A stretch of DNA of 64,000 nucleotides. It comes from Clusia tigrina. Its lineage: Eukaryota; Arthropoda; Insecta; Diptera; Clusiidae. The notes under the pieces were generated by a model, which worked only from the letters and a program-made list of their open reading frames with translations, was not told the DNA's origin and searched no databases. This document shows positions 1-13,648 of the stretch, piece after piece. Both the position numbers and the translations under genes were made by a program. Positions within the stretch are counted from its first letter, which is position 1. Every line of letters begins with the position of its first letter. Where the stretch lies: contig OV050032.1 in NCBI GenBank assembly GCA_920105625.2, forward strand, positions 196,897,791 through 196,961,790, in the 5' to 3' direction.

Positions 1-590
1 TTAGATACTGGTGCGAATTTCCAGACTACTATCAATTCCTACCAATTCGCTCTGATGACCACAACCGAAATGTGATAAATTTGGGGTTTTCCCCGCATTT
101 CTTGAGACGATCATGTTCTGTTTTACTTGTTGAAAAATACTTTCTTGTGCTCTTCCGTATTTGCACCCTCACTTTTAGCTGCATTTGCTATGTATGGCAA
201 GGATTCCAGACTACTATCAATTCCTACCAATTCGCTCTGATGACCACAACCGAAATGTGTTAAATTTGGCGTTTTCCCCGCATTTCTTGAGAAGATCATG
301 TTCTGTTTTACTTGTTGAAAAATACTTTATTGTGCTCTTCCGTATTTGCACCCTCACTTTTAGCTGCATTTGCTATGTATGGCAAGGATTCCAGACTACT
401 ATCAATTCCTACCAATTCGCTCTGATGACCACAACCGAAATGTGTTAAATTTGGCGTTTTCCCCGCATTTCTTGAGAAGATCATGTTCTGTTTTACTTGT
501 TGAAAAATACTTTATTGTGCTCTTCCGTATTTGCACCCTCACTTTTAGCTGCATTTACTATATACTGCAACCAGAATCGTTATTAATTTA
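1..590. repeat. 185-bp tandem satellite, truncated by window edge
   Basis: About 3.2 copies of a 185-bp unit; the landmark CCAGACTACTATCAATTCC occurs at 21, 206 and 391. Copies are nearly identical, differing by a few substitutions. The array breaks down after about 555, where the third copy diverges. The small ORFs here are the same unit read repeatedly and are not genes. Total array length is unknown because it runs off the left edge. Confidence 0.95.
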
Positions 591-1652
591 ATGTGCAGAG
601 CAATGCGTTCCCCCCAAGAATGATAGAATATCTATTCTGTCATTCTTGCGCTCCCCCAGAAACCTGACTAAAGTGATATAAAAACGCTTAAAATCGCAGA
701 ATTGGGAATGGTTCTCCTAGAACTGCTGTGGCCGGATTAGAGCATCAATAAAAACCCGAATGCGACCTTCGAGTGAACTCATAAAAACGTTGATAGTCGA
801 AACGAATTGTATTCGCAGAAAAACTTTTCTGCCCTCTTCAATTCGTCGTTAGGTTTTGTAACTTTCCGAGCCTTCTTTCAAAAACATTCTTTTGCACTCA
901 AGCACATAAAAATACCCCACGGTGTGTTGCCAATTTGATATATACTAAAAGCATGCCCTGCCAGGAACAATTTCATTTCATTTCTCATCACTTCACTTAA
1001 AATGTGAGTCACATATGCACTCTTCCTTGGCTCGGTCATGCTCGGCCGCATACCTTTTTCGCCATAAACTACCTTAACAGCCAAGCAGCGCTGTACATGG
1101 CCAATTTCTTTTTACCGGGTAACCGCAATAATTAAAATTGTACGTTTTAGTAGGAAACTGTGTGGGGAGGGTGCATATTTTAAAATGGGAACATATTTTC
1201 GAGCGTAGCTCTTCTGACCACTTGTGGCATTTTCGGTTTGCACACAAATCCAACGAAATTTTATGACTAAATAAAAATTATGAGCAAATGTAAAAGGGAG
1301 CCAAATACGAATTTCATGAAATTCCTTTTCATTTGAAAGGTGGCTTTTTTCTTGCTGCAAAGGGGAAACAGTGGTGCGCAAAGGGAGGGGATTGTTGAAA
1401 ATCAAAAGTTATGCAACAAGACAAAAATCTTATAAAAGAGAATATTGTAAATTTTAGTATGAAAATAAATTTTAAAGAGCGGTTGTAACTTTGCAGGATA
1501 AAGGAACAATTCAAGGGTAACTCAATTCACTTTCAACTGTGGAACTTTCATTTAAAGTCTTGTTGAAATTTCCGTAGATTACTAACAATAGAAAAGATGG
1601 AGGAAGACGTCTCAGGAATAGAACTTCAAGCACTCCTGAACTCGCTAAAAAT
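591..1652. other. Non-coding stretch, nothing recognised
   Basis: AT-rich sequence with no domain-bearing ORF, RNA gene or repeat that I recognise. 618-655 contains a short inverted repeat around the words GAATGATAGAATA and TATTCTGTCATTC. Confidence 0.5.
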
Positions 1653-1930
1653 GTTGACATTCTTCAAGATGCCTACTAGAACTCTAAGTAAAGGAGTAGC
1701 TTCATCTGGACCAATAGGTCGCAAAGAAAGTTGACATCCTTCAAGATGCCTATTACAAGTATAAGTAAAGTACTAGCTTCATCTGGACCAATAGGTCGCA
1801 AAGAAAGTTGACATCCTTCAAGATGCCTAATACAACTCTAAGTAAAGGACTAGCTTCATCTGGACCAATAGGTGGCTAAAAATTTGACATCCTTCAAGAT
1901 GCCTATTACAAGTCTAAGTAGAGGAGTTCC
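1653..1930. repeat. ~77-bp tandem repeat, about 3.5 copies
   Basis: The phrase TTGACATCCTTCAAGATGCC recurs at about 1654, 1731, 1808 and 1883. Between the phrases lies a shared segment including TAGCTTCATCTGGACCAATAGG. Copies differ by scattered substitutions and the last one is truncated. Confidence 0.9.
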
Positions 1931-4061
1931 GGCATACTACGATATTAAGGCCGTACACCTCTTCCACGATGTTTTGATTAAGGCCGTACAGCTCTGACCC
2001 CTGCTCTACTCGTTCAAGGAACCACAGTGGGTCACGGCCGCCGTCGTATTTCATCTACCATTTGTGTCATAATGTGTCATTCCAAAGTGTCACTTGGGAC
2101 ATTGGTATGTACCCAGCTTACGGCATATTAGGCGTGTTATCACCGGAAAGTAAGACCGATCAATAATTTCATGAAAATTTCCTCTTGATGGAAAGATTTC
2201 ATTGGGTGGATTTTTGTTCAATTGTGTGCTTGTTTTTTTTAATTACATGTCCATGTAAATTACTTGGTTTTTTTACTCTGTTCGGGGCGTGGGTCCCTAA
2301 AATTATGTGGTAATGTGCCAAGTTGCCTTTACACAAATGTACACAATTTTAATTTGTAATTAAAATTTGTCCAAAAATTAACCTTTAATTTTTATGCAAA
2401 TTTGAAGGGCGCTGCCATTTGGCAAGTAAACATTGAGAACAAAAACAACAACAATATCAGTGGCAAACACTTCATAAAGCCTAAAAGTATGCAAACCGAA
2501 GTAATGTAAATAAGCTAGAAATGGGGGCGTTGTGCGGCAACTGTGTACTGTGAGTTGGTAGAATGTGAGAAAAGCATAACAGCACGTCGGCAATTCAGGC
2601 GCATTGTCACACGTAAAATGTAACAAATTTCAGGAAAATAAAAACGATTGTGCATAACGTGCTGACATAATTTCAATATGGCGTCCAACAGCGACTGCTG
2701 ACAGTCAGCGTCGGAGCCAATGAGTGTTGGGTGTGTGCCCCCACCAAGGAGGCAGGCGGCCAACTACCGCTATCTACGCCGCCTCACACAATTGCCCCCC
2801 TCATAATGCGTCTTTATAAACGTCTTTGTTAGATTCCCATTTGTGTGACTCACTGACAAACTCCCAGCGGTATAAAAATGTTTCGGATTTTCCTGTGTTT
2901 TTTCCTTTATACATTTTGTTAGCACTCCTCATTTTGTTTTTTGACAGCTTAAGGACATTTGAGGGTCATTTGCTGAGGGTGAGTTGGTCTGCTACAATGT
3001 ATCTGTGTGTGTGTGTGTGTGTGTGTATGCAAAATTGTTCTTTCACTGCTGGCATGGAGCAAAGTGTTTTGTGGGTGGATGTGTGCTGTGTGGGCGGGTG
3101 TGCTGGGCAGCTTTGGAAAGGGAACTGCTTGTAGTTGTATTTGGAGTTGCTGCTGTTATAATTTAAAACAGGTGTTTTGACAACGGCGCATCAACATTTG
3201 TTTAAGAGGTTAGCTAATTTAATTTTGAACGCTTGGTCGCTTTAGCGGTTGTTTGGCTGCCGACAGGCGGCTGCGGCTGCCGGTATGCAGCCGACGCAGT
3301 GTTTGTGTTTAGATAAGCACCAGGCATGATTGGTTGTTATACAGGGGCTTTATGTTGCTCCTGGTTAGTGCAAATATCGGTAAACATAATTGATAACTTT
3401 CCAAAAAACACAGACAGGGACAAACAGAAATCAAAACTCCATAAACACGAATTGAATCTTCATAAGTCGAACTTTTAGTGTGGAACGGGAAGAATTCTGA
3501 AGCAACCAATTCTTGTCACAATAACATAGAATACCAAATTTACTCGACCTCCGTAGTAGACATACTAGTAAAGCAGCGGGTACTTTGATTATTATTATTA
3601 TTATTATTATATTATTATTATTATATTATTGCGGGTAATATCAGCAACTCTCTGAAACGACTGCTGAAATAATTCAGACAAAGATTATTGAATAGATAAA
3701 ATTAAGAGTTGTTATAAAAAACTCTCACACTCAGGGTGTTAAGGAGTCGCATGCCGCCCAAGTCTGGAGACACAGAATGCTTTCTCCTCTACTCCTTCTA
3801 TTTCTTTTCGATTCGACGGCTTTTGTTGCCACCTTAATTGTCGTAAGCACCGCCACTCGTAATTATGGAGCAAGGTGTGATAGAATAAAATAAATATTTA
3901 AAAGGAACTTAATTGGATGTATCGATTTAGAAATGCTTTGGGTTGACAGTTGTGCAATGTCCTCCTAACCTACTTTTTCGCAGCTGTTAGTTTCCTCACA
4001 ATTATAAAATTCAGTTCCATGAATTAAATTGAAGAAACAGTAACATCATTTACTAACACAA
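1931..4061. other. Non-coding stretch with microsatellites
   Basis: No gene recognised. It holds a (GT)n run at about 3004-3027, an (ATT)n run at about 3588-3630, and one copy of the recurring motif CCTAAAAGTATGC at 2480-2492. Confidence 0.5.
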
Positions 4062-4311
4062 TTGGCTCTCCTAATACGATTTTCTAGCCATATTTCCCAT
4101 ATATTTCTTAGGTAACTAAGCTTTTAACTACGATATTCTCCATTCAATGCTAATAAATGATGGTCTTAGAACATTTATACTAATACTTGGCTCTGATAAT
4201 ACGATTTTCCAGCCCTATTTCCCATATACTTCTTAGGTAACTACGCTTTTAAGTAAGATATTCTCCATTCCATGCTTATAAATTATGGTCTTAGAGCATT
4301 TATACTAAGGA
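4062..4311. repeat. 125-bp direct duplication
   Basis: Two diverged copies in tandem (4062-4186 and 4187-4311). Both begin TTGGCTCT and share the TTAGGTAACTA and GATATTCTCCATTC segments. No coding potential. Confidence 0.85.
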
Positions 4312-4525
4312 TATTTCTGAACGCGGCTCTTTATATGACTTGTATACCGCCGAGATAGTATGATATAAAGGCTGATCTTCCATTTACAGGTATATAAAAT
4401 ATCAGCTAAGTAGGAAAGCTTTTAAATGGATCAATTGTCAAATGGTACTGATAGTAATTCCTATTCGTATACTCACATAGCCATATGAGAGAGAGACAAC
4501 CACATCAGTTAATACTAAGCATGTA

Positions 4526-5830
4526 AAGGGTTTTCCAGTAAAAGGTGTTATTTTGGTATTCAAAGAAAAATGCCAGTTTTTGAGATAAATGATCGGATGT
4601 TTATTTCATAATAAAGAGAAAGGTATGCCGTTAATAATGAAACACAACATCAGCCAAATGGCCACCACGACCACGCTTACAGGACCATATCCTTTTCATG
4701 AAATTTTCCATAACCAAATCGCAAAGTGGCTGCCCTATGTCCTCGATAGCCTCACGAATTCTATCTTTGAGGTCTTGAATCCACGCTGGGCTGTTGGCGT
4801 AGACCTTATCTTTCACGTGACCCCAAAGGAAGAAGTCGCAAGGTGTTAAATCACAAGATCTCGGTGGCCAATTGTGATCACCTCTTCGAAAGATAACACG
4901 GTCCGGAAACATTTCCCGTAAAAGAGCAATGGTTTCGTTGCTTGTGTGGCACGTAGCGCCGTCTTGTTGAAAGTAAACGATGTCCAGATCAATACCATCC
5001 AACTCCGACCATAAAAAATCATTAATCATCTCTCGATAGCGCAATCCATTCACCGTAACTGTTGATCCAACCTCATTTTCGAAAAAGTAAGGTCCAATGA
5101 CCCCGCCGGACCATAAACCGCACCAAACAGTCGCACGTTGAGGATGGAGAGACTTCTCAACAATAACTCTTGGGTTTTCCGAGCCCCAGATGCGACAATT
5201 TTCCTTGTTGACGTAGCCACCGAGGTGGAAATGGGCCTCATCCGTTAAGATGATTTTTCGTTGGATTTCCGGATCATTTTCATGCATTTCAAGTATCCAA
5301 TCAGCAAAGACACGACGTTGTTGATGATCGGCCGGCTTGAGTTCTTGTGTTAACTGAACTTTATAAGTCTTAAGACCCAAGTCTTTATGCAAAATACGGT
5401 GTAATGTCGTTTGTGGAATGCCCAATTCCAAAGAACGACGAGGAATGGACAAACCTGCGTTTTCTCCAACACTTTGGGCTACAGCACCAATATTCTCAGT
5501 TGTTCTTGAGCGACGTGCACGGGTTTTATTCTTCACATCACTAACTTGTCCCAACAGCTCGAATTGTTCCACCAATTTCTGTATTGCGGTCCGACAAGGT
5601 GCTTCACGACGACCCAAAAATGCTTTAGTTTTGCGAACTGTGACTGCAAGATTTTCACCATTTTTGTAGTGAATTTTAATAATTTCAATGGATTGTTGAA
5701 GCATGTATCGTTCCTTTTTTAGTAATGGCGTAGTTTCTACTTGTCAAATGTCAAAGAATAAAAGCTTCAAAAGTGACAGCTACCGAAATACCGGTTGATT
5801 CAAAATAACACCTCTTGAGGGAAAACCCTT
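4526..5830 (-). mobile_element. Tc1/mariner-superfamily DNA transposon, apparently complete (copy 1)
   Basis: The element is 1305 bp long with about 30-bp terminal inverted repeats (4526-4555 and 5801-5830). Both start AAGGGTTTTCC and share AGGTGTTATTTTG after a short variable spacer. It is flanked on both sides by TA (4524-4525, 5831-5832), the target duplication typical of the IS630-Tc1-mariner superfamily. It contains one uninterrupted transposase ORF on the minus strand. Both ends and the ORF are present, so it may be transposition-competent, although activity cannot be read from sequence. Confidence 0.93.
4631..5704 (-). CDS. mariner-like transposase (357 aa, intact)
   Basis: Cut-and-paste transposase. 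The N-terminal ~110 residues look like the paired helix-turn-helix DNA-binding region; one helix runs around IPQTTLHRILHKDLGL. The catalytic part shows D155 (LTDEAHF), D248 (YFQQDGATCHTS) and D285 (SCDLTPCDFFLWG). The last two are 37 positions apart, closer to the maT/DD37D side of the superfamily than to classical mariner DD34D. The start at 5704 gives MLQQS; an upstream in-frame start is unlikely because the TIR follows. 357 aa is a normal length. A second copy at 61797-62855 is about 95% identical by eye and shares most residues. Confidence 0.93.
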   Translation of the reverse strand: MLQQSIEIIKIHYKNGENLAVTVRKTKAFLGRREAPCRTAIQKLVEQFELLGQVSDVKNKTRARRSRTTENIGAVAQSVGENAGLSIPRRSLELGIPQTTLHRILHKDLGLKTYKVQLTQELKPADHQQRRVFADWILEMHENDPEIQRKIILTDEAHFHLGGYVNKENCRIWGSENPRVIVEKSLHPQRATVWCGLWSGGVIGPYFFENEVGSTVTVNGLRYREMINDFLWSELDGIDLDIVYFQQDGATCHTSNETIALLREMFPDRVIFRRGDHNWPPRSCDLTPCDFFLWGHVKDKVYANSPAWIQDLKDRIREAIEDIGQPLCDLVMENFMKRIWSCKRGRGGHLADVVFHY

Positions 5831-5832
5831 TA

Positions 5833-6549
5833 TAACATTAGCGATAAAAAGAAAGTGACCGCAACTGACAACTGATACCATGAAAGTTTATACATGTTTA
5901 GACATGAATACCGAAAAGACTACTTGGTCAGCACAAGCATAGCTAAATATTGCGGATCTCCTAAAATCCATCCAGTGTCATTCTATGAAATGGGTAGGAG
6001 AACTGAGGCATACCAATCTCTCCTCTGCTTGAACCATTGTTGCAACATAGAAACTAAATGTTCATTCCACAATTCGTTACAGAATAGAATTTATTGGCTT
6101 ACATTACTGAAGCACACACTCCAAATATATTACACTTCTTCCGCGTACTGAGAAGGAGGTGCCTTTATGATAAGACGAACTTTATGTAGCAATTAAACTG
6201 TCATTTCTCCTCCTCTCCACATATCAACCCAATGAACAATGGTGTAAAATCTTAAAAACATATCCACACAATATCAAAGCACTAGGCGGGAACGTTACCT
6301 TTCCCATATTTATCAACCCTACCCTAAAAGCGCTTCGCAACATAATTGGCAGCCTGTCAATTCACACCGCGGCTGAAGAAGCATGAGCTTATACGAGCTC
6401 GTACTATATGCGATATATGCAATCAGTACTGCAATTATATCCATTACTTTCAAAAGAAATGGTTTGCGTTGTGGGTTTGATCCATTATTTTGACTTTTAT
6501 AATAAAATGACATAAATCATTGAATAGTCAACCTACACACTGGTGAAGG
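5833..6549. other. Non-coding stretch, nothing recognised
   Basis: No ORF with recognisable domains and no repeat that I can place. Confidence 0.4.
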
Positions 6550-6797
6550 CTACCCTACAATTTGAATGGCTTGAAAATTACCCAGTCGGAATTTTGGCCA
6601 TCAGTGAAGAGTGTGAAGAGAAAAGTTGATATTAAATATAAACTATACTAAAATTCATATAGCAATGTTACTACCCTACAATCTGAATGGCTTGAAAATG
6701 CCCCAGTCGGACATTGGGCAAGCAGTGAAGAGTGTGGAGTGAAGATTGAAGGAGATGATATTAAATAGAAACTATACTAAAATTCATATAGGAATGT
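6550..6797. repeat. 121-bp direct duplication
   Basis: CTACCCTACAAT..GAATGGCTTGAAAAT begins copies at 6550 and 6671. Both end with a shared segment including AAACTATACTAAAATTCATA. The copies carry several substitutions and a small length difference. Confidence 0.88.
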
Positions 6798-7377
6798 TGT
6801 ACATTCTCACAATGACTGTGTAATAAAGACTGCTGTTGCACTATGTAAAGATTTGCATTCTTTTATGTTCTTCGAATCATCTGATCAAACAAAAGAGGAA
6901 GTATTTATACCACGAAGAGAACGATAACAAATACTCCCAGTTTTGGGAATAGTTTCTATATTAATATTTGAATATCAAGAAAGCTGGTAACAAGTTACGA
7001 GTATTATAGGATCTTGGTATTGAAGAACAACCAATTTTTACGTTTTCAATTTTTATAATAGGGCAAAATTTCTACTCTTTTAGTAACTAAAACTTCCGAA
7101 TGCTTCTCACTGAATAGTTCACGCCAGTAGAACATAATTTGATGGGAATGCTTTGGGCAGTCAATATATTTAATGTGTAAAATCTAAATGCGACTATGAT
7201 TGAGTAACAAATATGAACAGTGAGTTTATGCTCCACTCTCCAGTAGAAGTCATTATTGTACAGAGTAGTAGAGAGCAGTAGTCTGCTAAGTAACGACGAT
7301 AGAGTCAATAACGTAATGCTGGCAAGTCCGAGTGGGTGCTTCCCATTCTGTAGTAACATTCATATATATATGCGTGT

Positions 7378-7491
<114 letters not shown>

Positions 7492-7495
7492 ATAG

Positions 7496-7903
<408 letters not shown>

Positions 7904-8389
7904 GTGCAGACATTTAGTTACACACATAAGCACCTCCACACACAATACACCCCCACACACAATACATCCCCTTTCCGCACTTCTACACTCCAATACAAAC
8001 ACCCAAACCCATACACACCCATGCATAAACACAACATTTTTGCGGTTTCAACGCTGTCATTCACTATTTACGATTATTTTCAACACTAAGCACTTTTGTA
8101 GCTGTTGCTGCTGAAGGAGTTGTTGTTATCGTTGTTGTTATTGTTGTTGTTGTATGCCACAAGTGTTTATTTAGACTTGACAGCACTGTTTTAAAATATT
8201 TCCAAACTGACGTCGTTGGCACTCATGACACAAGTAGAGATGTGTGAGTGAAGAAGACAGCAAGTTTATAGTCATTTTCGGTCGGGGATATATAATTAAA
8301 TTAAATTATGTTCACTAGAAAGGGCGTACTGTGTACTGACTTGCTCAACTATGCCATTAAATTGCTCAAGTAATGAAACGTTCCAAGTG

Positions 8390-8481
8390 CACAAAATAAG
8401 AGCATATTTTTAGGCCTTCAATGTGAGTAAACAACTTAAAGATGCATAAAAAGTGTAATGTGTAATTTATGAGATAGTCGC
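8390..8481 (+). repeat. Dispersed 92-bp repeat (inverse copy at 27943-28034)
   Basis: The segment from CACAAAATAA to GAGATAGTCGC is about 95% identical to the reverse complement of 27943-28034. It contains TTAGGCCTTCAATGTGAG and GATGCATAAAAAGTG. In the second location the repeat is bracketed by tRNA-like pieces, so it may be the body of a SINE-type element. Confidence 0.85.
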
Positions 8482-10954
8482 CAGTGTCGTTCTAGGAAAC
8501 ATTCAATTGGGCAGCTTCAAAAAACCCTAATTAATATACAATAAACTTTCATGAAACGTCAATGTGACTAACCGAGTGATTGGATGATTACTTCTTCAAA
8601 ATTCCTAAATTTTTCCATTTGTATGTAGTAATAAATTGTGGCAGAGCTTCTGGATAGAGTAGGCCAGAAATCAGAGTAGTCTGCTAATTATACTTTCTAG
8701 AAAAATCTCTTATGTAGGGAAAGTTGTCGTTCCTAATAATTGACCTAATTATGAAGGGGAAAGCAAGTTTGTTGATATCTAAATCTCTCCAGAGGAGCGG
8801 TGATGTCACATCCTTTTTGCAAGAGTGACAGTTATTAGTAAAAGGTACGTTAACCATAACTTCATTTCTGCAAAATAGTTGCACAATTTTCCATGTACTG
8901 TCCTTCTTTTCCGTATTAAATGGTTTCTTAAATCTCAGCTACACATACAAAATTCTAAAGGTATCCCGACAGTTTCAATGGTTGTTTCTGTTCGAGTCTT
9001 TATATAGTAGTATTCCCATGTGATTATCGTCAACTATATTCATGTATATTTCTGACTGCATCTGCATCTGTTTGGTCACACTCCACAATTCGAGAATTTG
9101 TTTTCCTCACACACACACCAACTAAGAATCCTTGCTGTTACTATAAGCTGCTCTGCTTGCTTAAACCATTTGCAATTGTGCTTACATTTTTTAGCAGGGC
9201 TTATGCTTAAAATAGCTTTAAGGCGAGTATCTGATTTACATGCAAATCGCTATGCCTTGAAGTATACCACTATATTTAAAGAGAGTCTTATCTTAAGCTT
9301 CATAAAACACTTCATAATTATCAAACGCCCGTATTGTCATAGCCCACTCATCTCTGTCAACGCACCTGTAACTAAAATGCACAACGCAACTATCACATTA
9401 TGATAATTATCAGCAATAGAGCCCACACCGACGTCGCCAGCTCAATTGTTCGTGCGCACGCCTACGCAGCAATATTGTTAAATTGTGCTGCATAAACGAA
9501 ATGGGCAAAAAACGACAGAGAATAAGAAACGTTGACAATCGCGAAACAAGCAAAGCACTTCAAAAAGGACATTGTGGAAGTAGCAACAATAACAACGCCA
9601 AAGCGAGCACCAACCCACACACACACACAAATGGCGAAGTGTTCAAATGGACAGTTAATCAGCAAGCTACCCAGACGACCAGCCAGCAAGCAAGCAAGGA
9701 AGGAAGCAAGCAAGCAAGCAAGCAAGGAAGTAGCAGTATTTTCCTTCACGACTGAATGCACAGGCGTGTGCTATCGTGTGCTGAATTGCTCCATTGAGAA
9801 ATGTCAACCGAAATTGGGAAAACTTTAAAGCAATTTAAAGTTAAAGGGTGACGCAAAAACACTTCATTAATGGTCAACAGCACGCTATGTGCTGAGCTTC
9901 AGACAACTATTTCCATGTACTTTTTGCCCTTCGTCCTTCGTACGGTGTACGGTGTTCGGTGCTCGGTGTATTGTGTCCGCTTGCTGTGCTGCACACGCTT
10001 ATAAACTACTACATTAGTTAATTGTACTTTGGGGAATAAGTTTTTGTGCACTTTCGATGGGGCAGATCGGGCAGAGCAAAAGTACCGACAACGAGGTAAC
10101 GTTTTATAGGGCTTATACATTTCGTTGCTATTAATGTTTTTTATGGCATACTTTAAGGTGCTCAACCAACGAAACCAACTGGTTTGGTAATTACGAGCAT
10201 TTCAACTCCAAAGTACATAACGAGATCTTAACATATTTTGAAGACATTCATTTAAGAGCTCCGCAGCAATTGGGGGCAATTATAAACTAAATGAGCGGAT
10301 GCGTGCGGTGCCTGCCCCAAAATCATGCCATAGCAAAACCATTTAATTATCACACAATTTGCAATTTAAATTATGAAATATTTTCTAGCAAATCAAATAT
10401 TTATCAGCACGCACATAATCAACTGCAGCCGCAATGGCAATCAATTTAAATGGAATGAACTCATTCAGAAAATACGCACAATTACGGCGAATGTCTGGTG
10501 GCAGAAATCGACCATAATAAATTCACTGTATATTTAATTGTCAAGTTAATTGCACGTGTCGCACTTCAATGACAACTCCAAGCACTGTTTATGTGTGCTC
10601 TGTAATAAATGTGTTTGAGTTTGCATTCAATTTCTAGAATGAGCAATTCTGGGGATTTCAGAATTGTAGCAAAAAAAGAAAAACACAACACAACAAATTG
10701 TTCCCCTAAAAGAGCAACCCACTTGTAGAAGGATAATTATGCGGTTCAAAGTAAAATATTGTGAGTGTTTTAGTGGATTTCTTTTTCAATCAAGTTAACT
10801 CGCAAGATTTGTAAGTCAATGGGGAATCTGGCAGTCTTGGCAGTAATTTTTAAAGGGGACTTATTTGAAAGCAGAAAACGCCAATTATAAAAACTCGTCA
10901 TTATCATAATCATCATACTCGTTAAGCAGTCTCCTCAGTACCCAGCGGTGCCCT
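8482..10954. other. Non-coding stretch with simple repeats
   Basis: No gene recognised. Simple sequence includes (CA)n near 9107-9118 and 9617-9630, a GCAAGCAAGC-type tract at 9686-9730, and a CGGTGT-type tract at about 9940-9970. 10146-10158 is a minus-strand copy of CCTNAAAGTATGC. Confidence 0.5.
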
Positions 10955-11499
10955 TCTCGATTGAATAGTACGAGGATGGACGCTACTATTGAATCGTTCT
11001 ATAAATGTGCCGAACATGAACCGAAGATGAGCTGCTAAATCATAACTTATTGCAAGACAATGTGGAAACTGTTGAGTGTGTTATGGCTAGCCCAGTTGGC
11101 CTCATCTTCGAACGAGTCGTTCATCGATCACTTTAGACATAAGTGACGCCAAAAGTAGTGGAAGGCTGGTACAGCGTCCAAATCACCCCGAGCCAGTTCT
11201 AAAATTCCCATTGCAATATTTGTGTTTCTCGATTGAATAGTACGAGGATGGACGCTACTATTGAATCGTTCTATAAATGTGCCGAACATGAACCGAAGAT
11301 GAGCTGCTAAATCATAACTTATTGCAAGACAATGTGGAAACTGTTGAGTGTGTTATGGCTAGCCCAGTTGGCCTCATCTTCGAACGAGTCGTTCATCGAT
11401 CACTTTAGACATAAGTGACGCCAAAAGTAGTGGAAGGCTGGTACAGCGTCCAAATCACCCCGAGCCAGTTCTAAAATTCCCATCGCTATATTTGTGGTT
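10955..11499. repeat. 272-bp tandem duplication
   Basis: Two near-identical copies (10955-11226, 11227-11499) start TCTCGATTGAATAGTACG and end near CAGTTCTAAAATTCCCAT. Within each unit, CGATTGAATAGTA and TACTATTGAATCG form an imperfect inverted repeat. The low divergence points to a recent duplication. No ORF or TE domain recognised. Confidence 0.93.
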
Positions 11500-13648
11500 C
11501 TGTGTGATATTAATGGAAAGACCAAAAACTTTATTGTCTATCACTTCTGGTAATGAAGCACCCATCAATATTTGTAACTGTAGCTACTCTTTATGTCTCT
11601 AGTTCATCAGACTCTTTTACGAGTATGTCCTTAGTCTATACTCATGGTTTCAATTCAATAGTACTGGCAATATTTGGTGAAATTTCAATATACTGCCATC
11701 CAGTCTCTTCATTTGGCAAATTGCACATTCCGCTTGTAATGGCCACTTTGCTGAAAACTGATTTTCTGCCACCCACACACAAGAGTCCAAATCCGTTGTT
11801 ACGTCATGCCACTGTGAGGTACTTCAGGTCATAATCGCTACTTGGAGTCAGACACTCACAAGTATTGCAATTTGCATAAGTGATTATAGATCATTGTCTG
11901 CATGAAAGACTCTGCTTTACGGTGCGCCTATAAATATGCCATTTAAACAGCTCCATGCATCTAAAAAGGTTCATAAGTTTGGTATGCAATTTTAAATAAG
12001 CACAGATACGAATTGCTACAAAGCACGTCTTGTGGCATAGATGCGAGTGCCACTGGCACGTCGACCACTACGCAACTACGCAAGGGTATCAATCAGAAAC
12101 CACAAAATTTCATAAGCATTTTAATGGGCAATTTGACTCATTGTACGACTACCCCAAAATGGGTTAATTAAATTTTCTACTAAAAGAGAGTGAAACACTA
12201 AATTGAAATAGTACCGAAGGCCACTAAAAACTTGATTACCCCTATGTATGATGGCAATAGCAGCAGCAGTAGCAGTGGCACATAAACCAAAGGCATCAAT
12301 AGAATGAAGGATGAAGTTGAGCAACGTTACAGTGAACACAGCGGTCGTCGTAGCGGCGTTGAAAGTGATTGAAAATTATATGCATACTAATTAAATTTTA
12401 TTTCAATGCAGTTAAAGCTGAACACAACACGCCTCTAATTGGCTAACATACATGAACCCACTCCCACATACGCATACGTGCATACATAACAGAGTATGGC
12501 ATGCACGCACACATACAAACATTTTGAAGCTGAACAGCATTTAAACTAATAAAAAGAATAGCTAACGAGCTTCTGGGTAAGTGAGACTAAGTGTGGGAGA
12601 GGGCATATTGCTAAAAGCAATATAATTCAATTTCATTTCATGAAAATGTTAAATGTCAACACACACACACACACACGCTCCATCAGCCACTCTTGGTAGG
12701 TGCTCAATTTGCTACACCAGCTCTCGTCGCATACTGTCTGAGGCTTAGCATTGTTTTGTTTTAGACGCATTCACAAAAGCAAGTACAACACATTCTAGCG
12801 GTATATGTAATTAAAATAAAACCTTAACAACCGCCACCCACCACCCCCTACTACCCTTCCACATAAGCATACACAAAAGGGCTTCTGGTAATTAATTGCA
12901 GAGCATTTTGCTGAAAATGAAATTAAAAACGCCGTGCTCTGCAACAGCTCGTTTTGACATCCAAATTTTACAGCATGATTTTAGGTTAAGCACGGCTGTA
13001 TATATGAGCTTATATCCACTCACACCCACACACACACAAACACACACTCTAACTTAACACAGACCGAAGTATGAGCACATTACAAAGTTCAAACAGAATT
13101 AAATTTGTGTGCGGTAAACGCTTTAAATGTGACATAAGCGTCTCTAAGCTTACAGCTGGCTGCGCCGGGCGTCCACGACATATTTATATATAAATTTAAA
13201 TTTTGAAATTTAAAATTAGTGTTTTATGTGTACGCAGTCAAATTGCGAGAGAGAAAAGCAAAAATTATGACACAATATTTGATTTTCATGGCGCATTCAT
13301 TCAAGAATTCAAAAGAAAAAAAGACTATTTCAAATTATCGCGGCTCGTGTGACTCATATTTTGCAACACATTTCACACTTATTTCGGAAAAATTGCTCAT
13401 ATGCAACAACTGTAAAACCCTACACTAGCGCACAGGTATTGCTGGTACATGGCATACTATGAATACGCTTGTTTCACTTCAATGTTACTGAACCCTTTTA
13501 ATAGCAACGTTGGCCTCCAGAAATATGTGGAAACAAAAACTGGATTTCATGCTAAAATGCATATGTCCTTGGAATTTCTAATTTAAGGATATGCTAATAG
13601 AGTAGTTAGCAGCCAATAACCCAAAGAAAAGGTGTCATCAGGCACAGC
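11500..13648. other. Non-coding stretch with (CA)n microsatellites
   Basis: No gene recognised. (CA)n runs lie at about 12659-12676 and 13021-13046. Confidence 0.5.
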
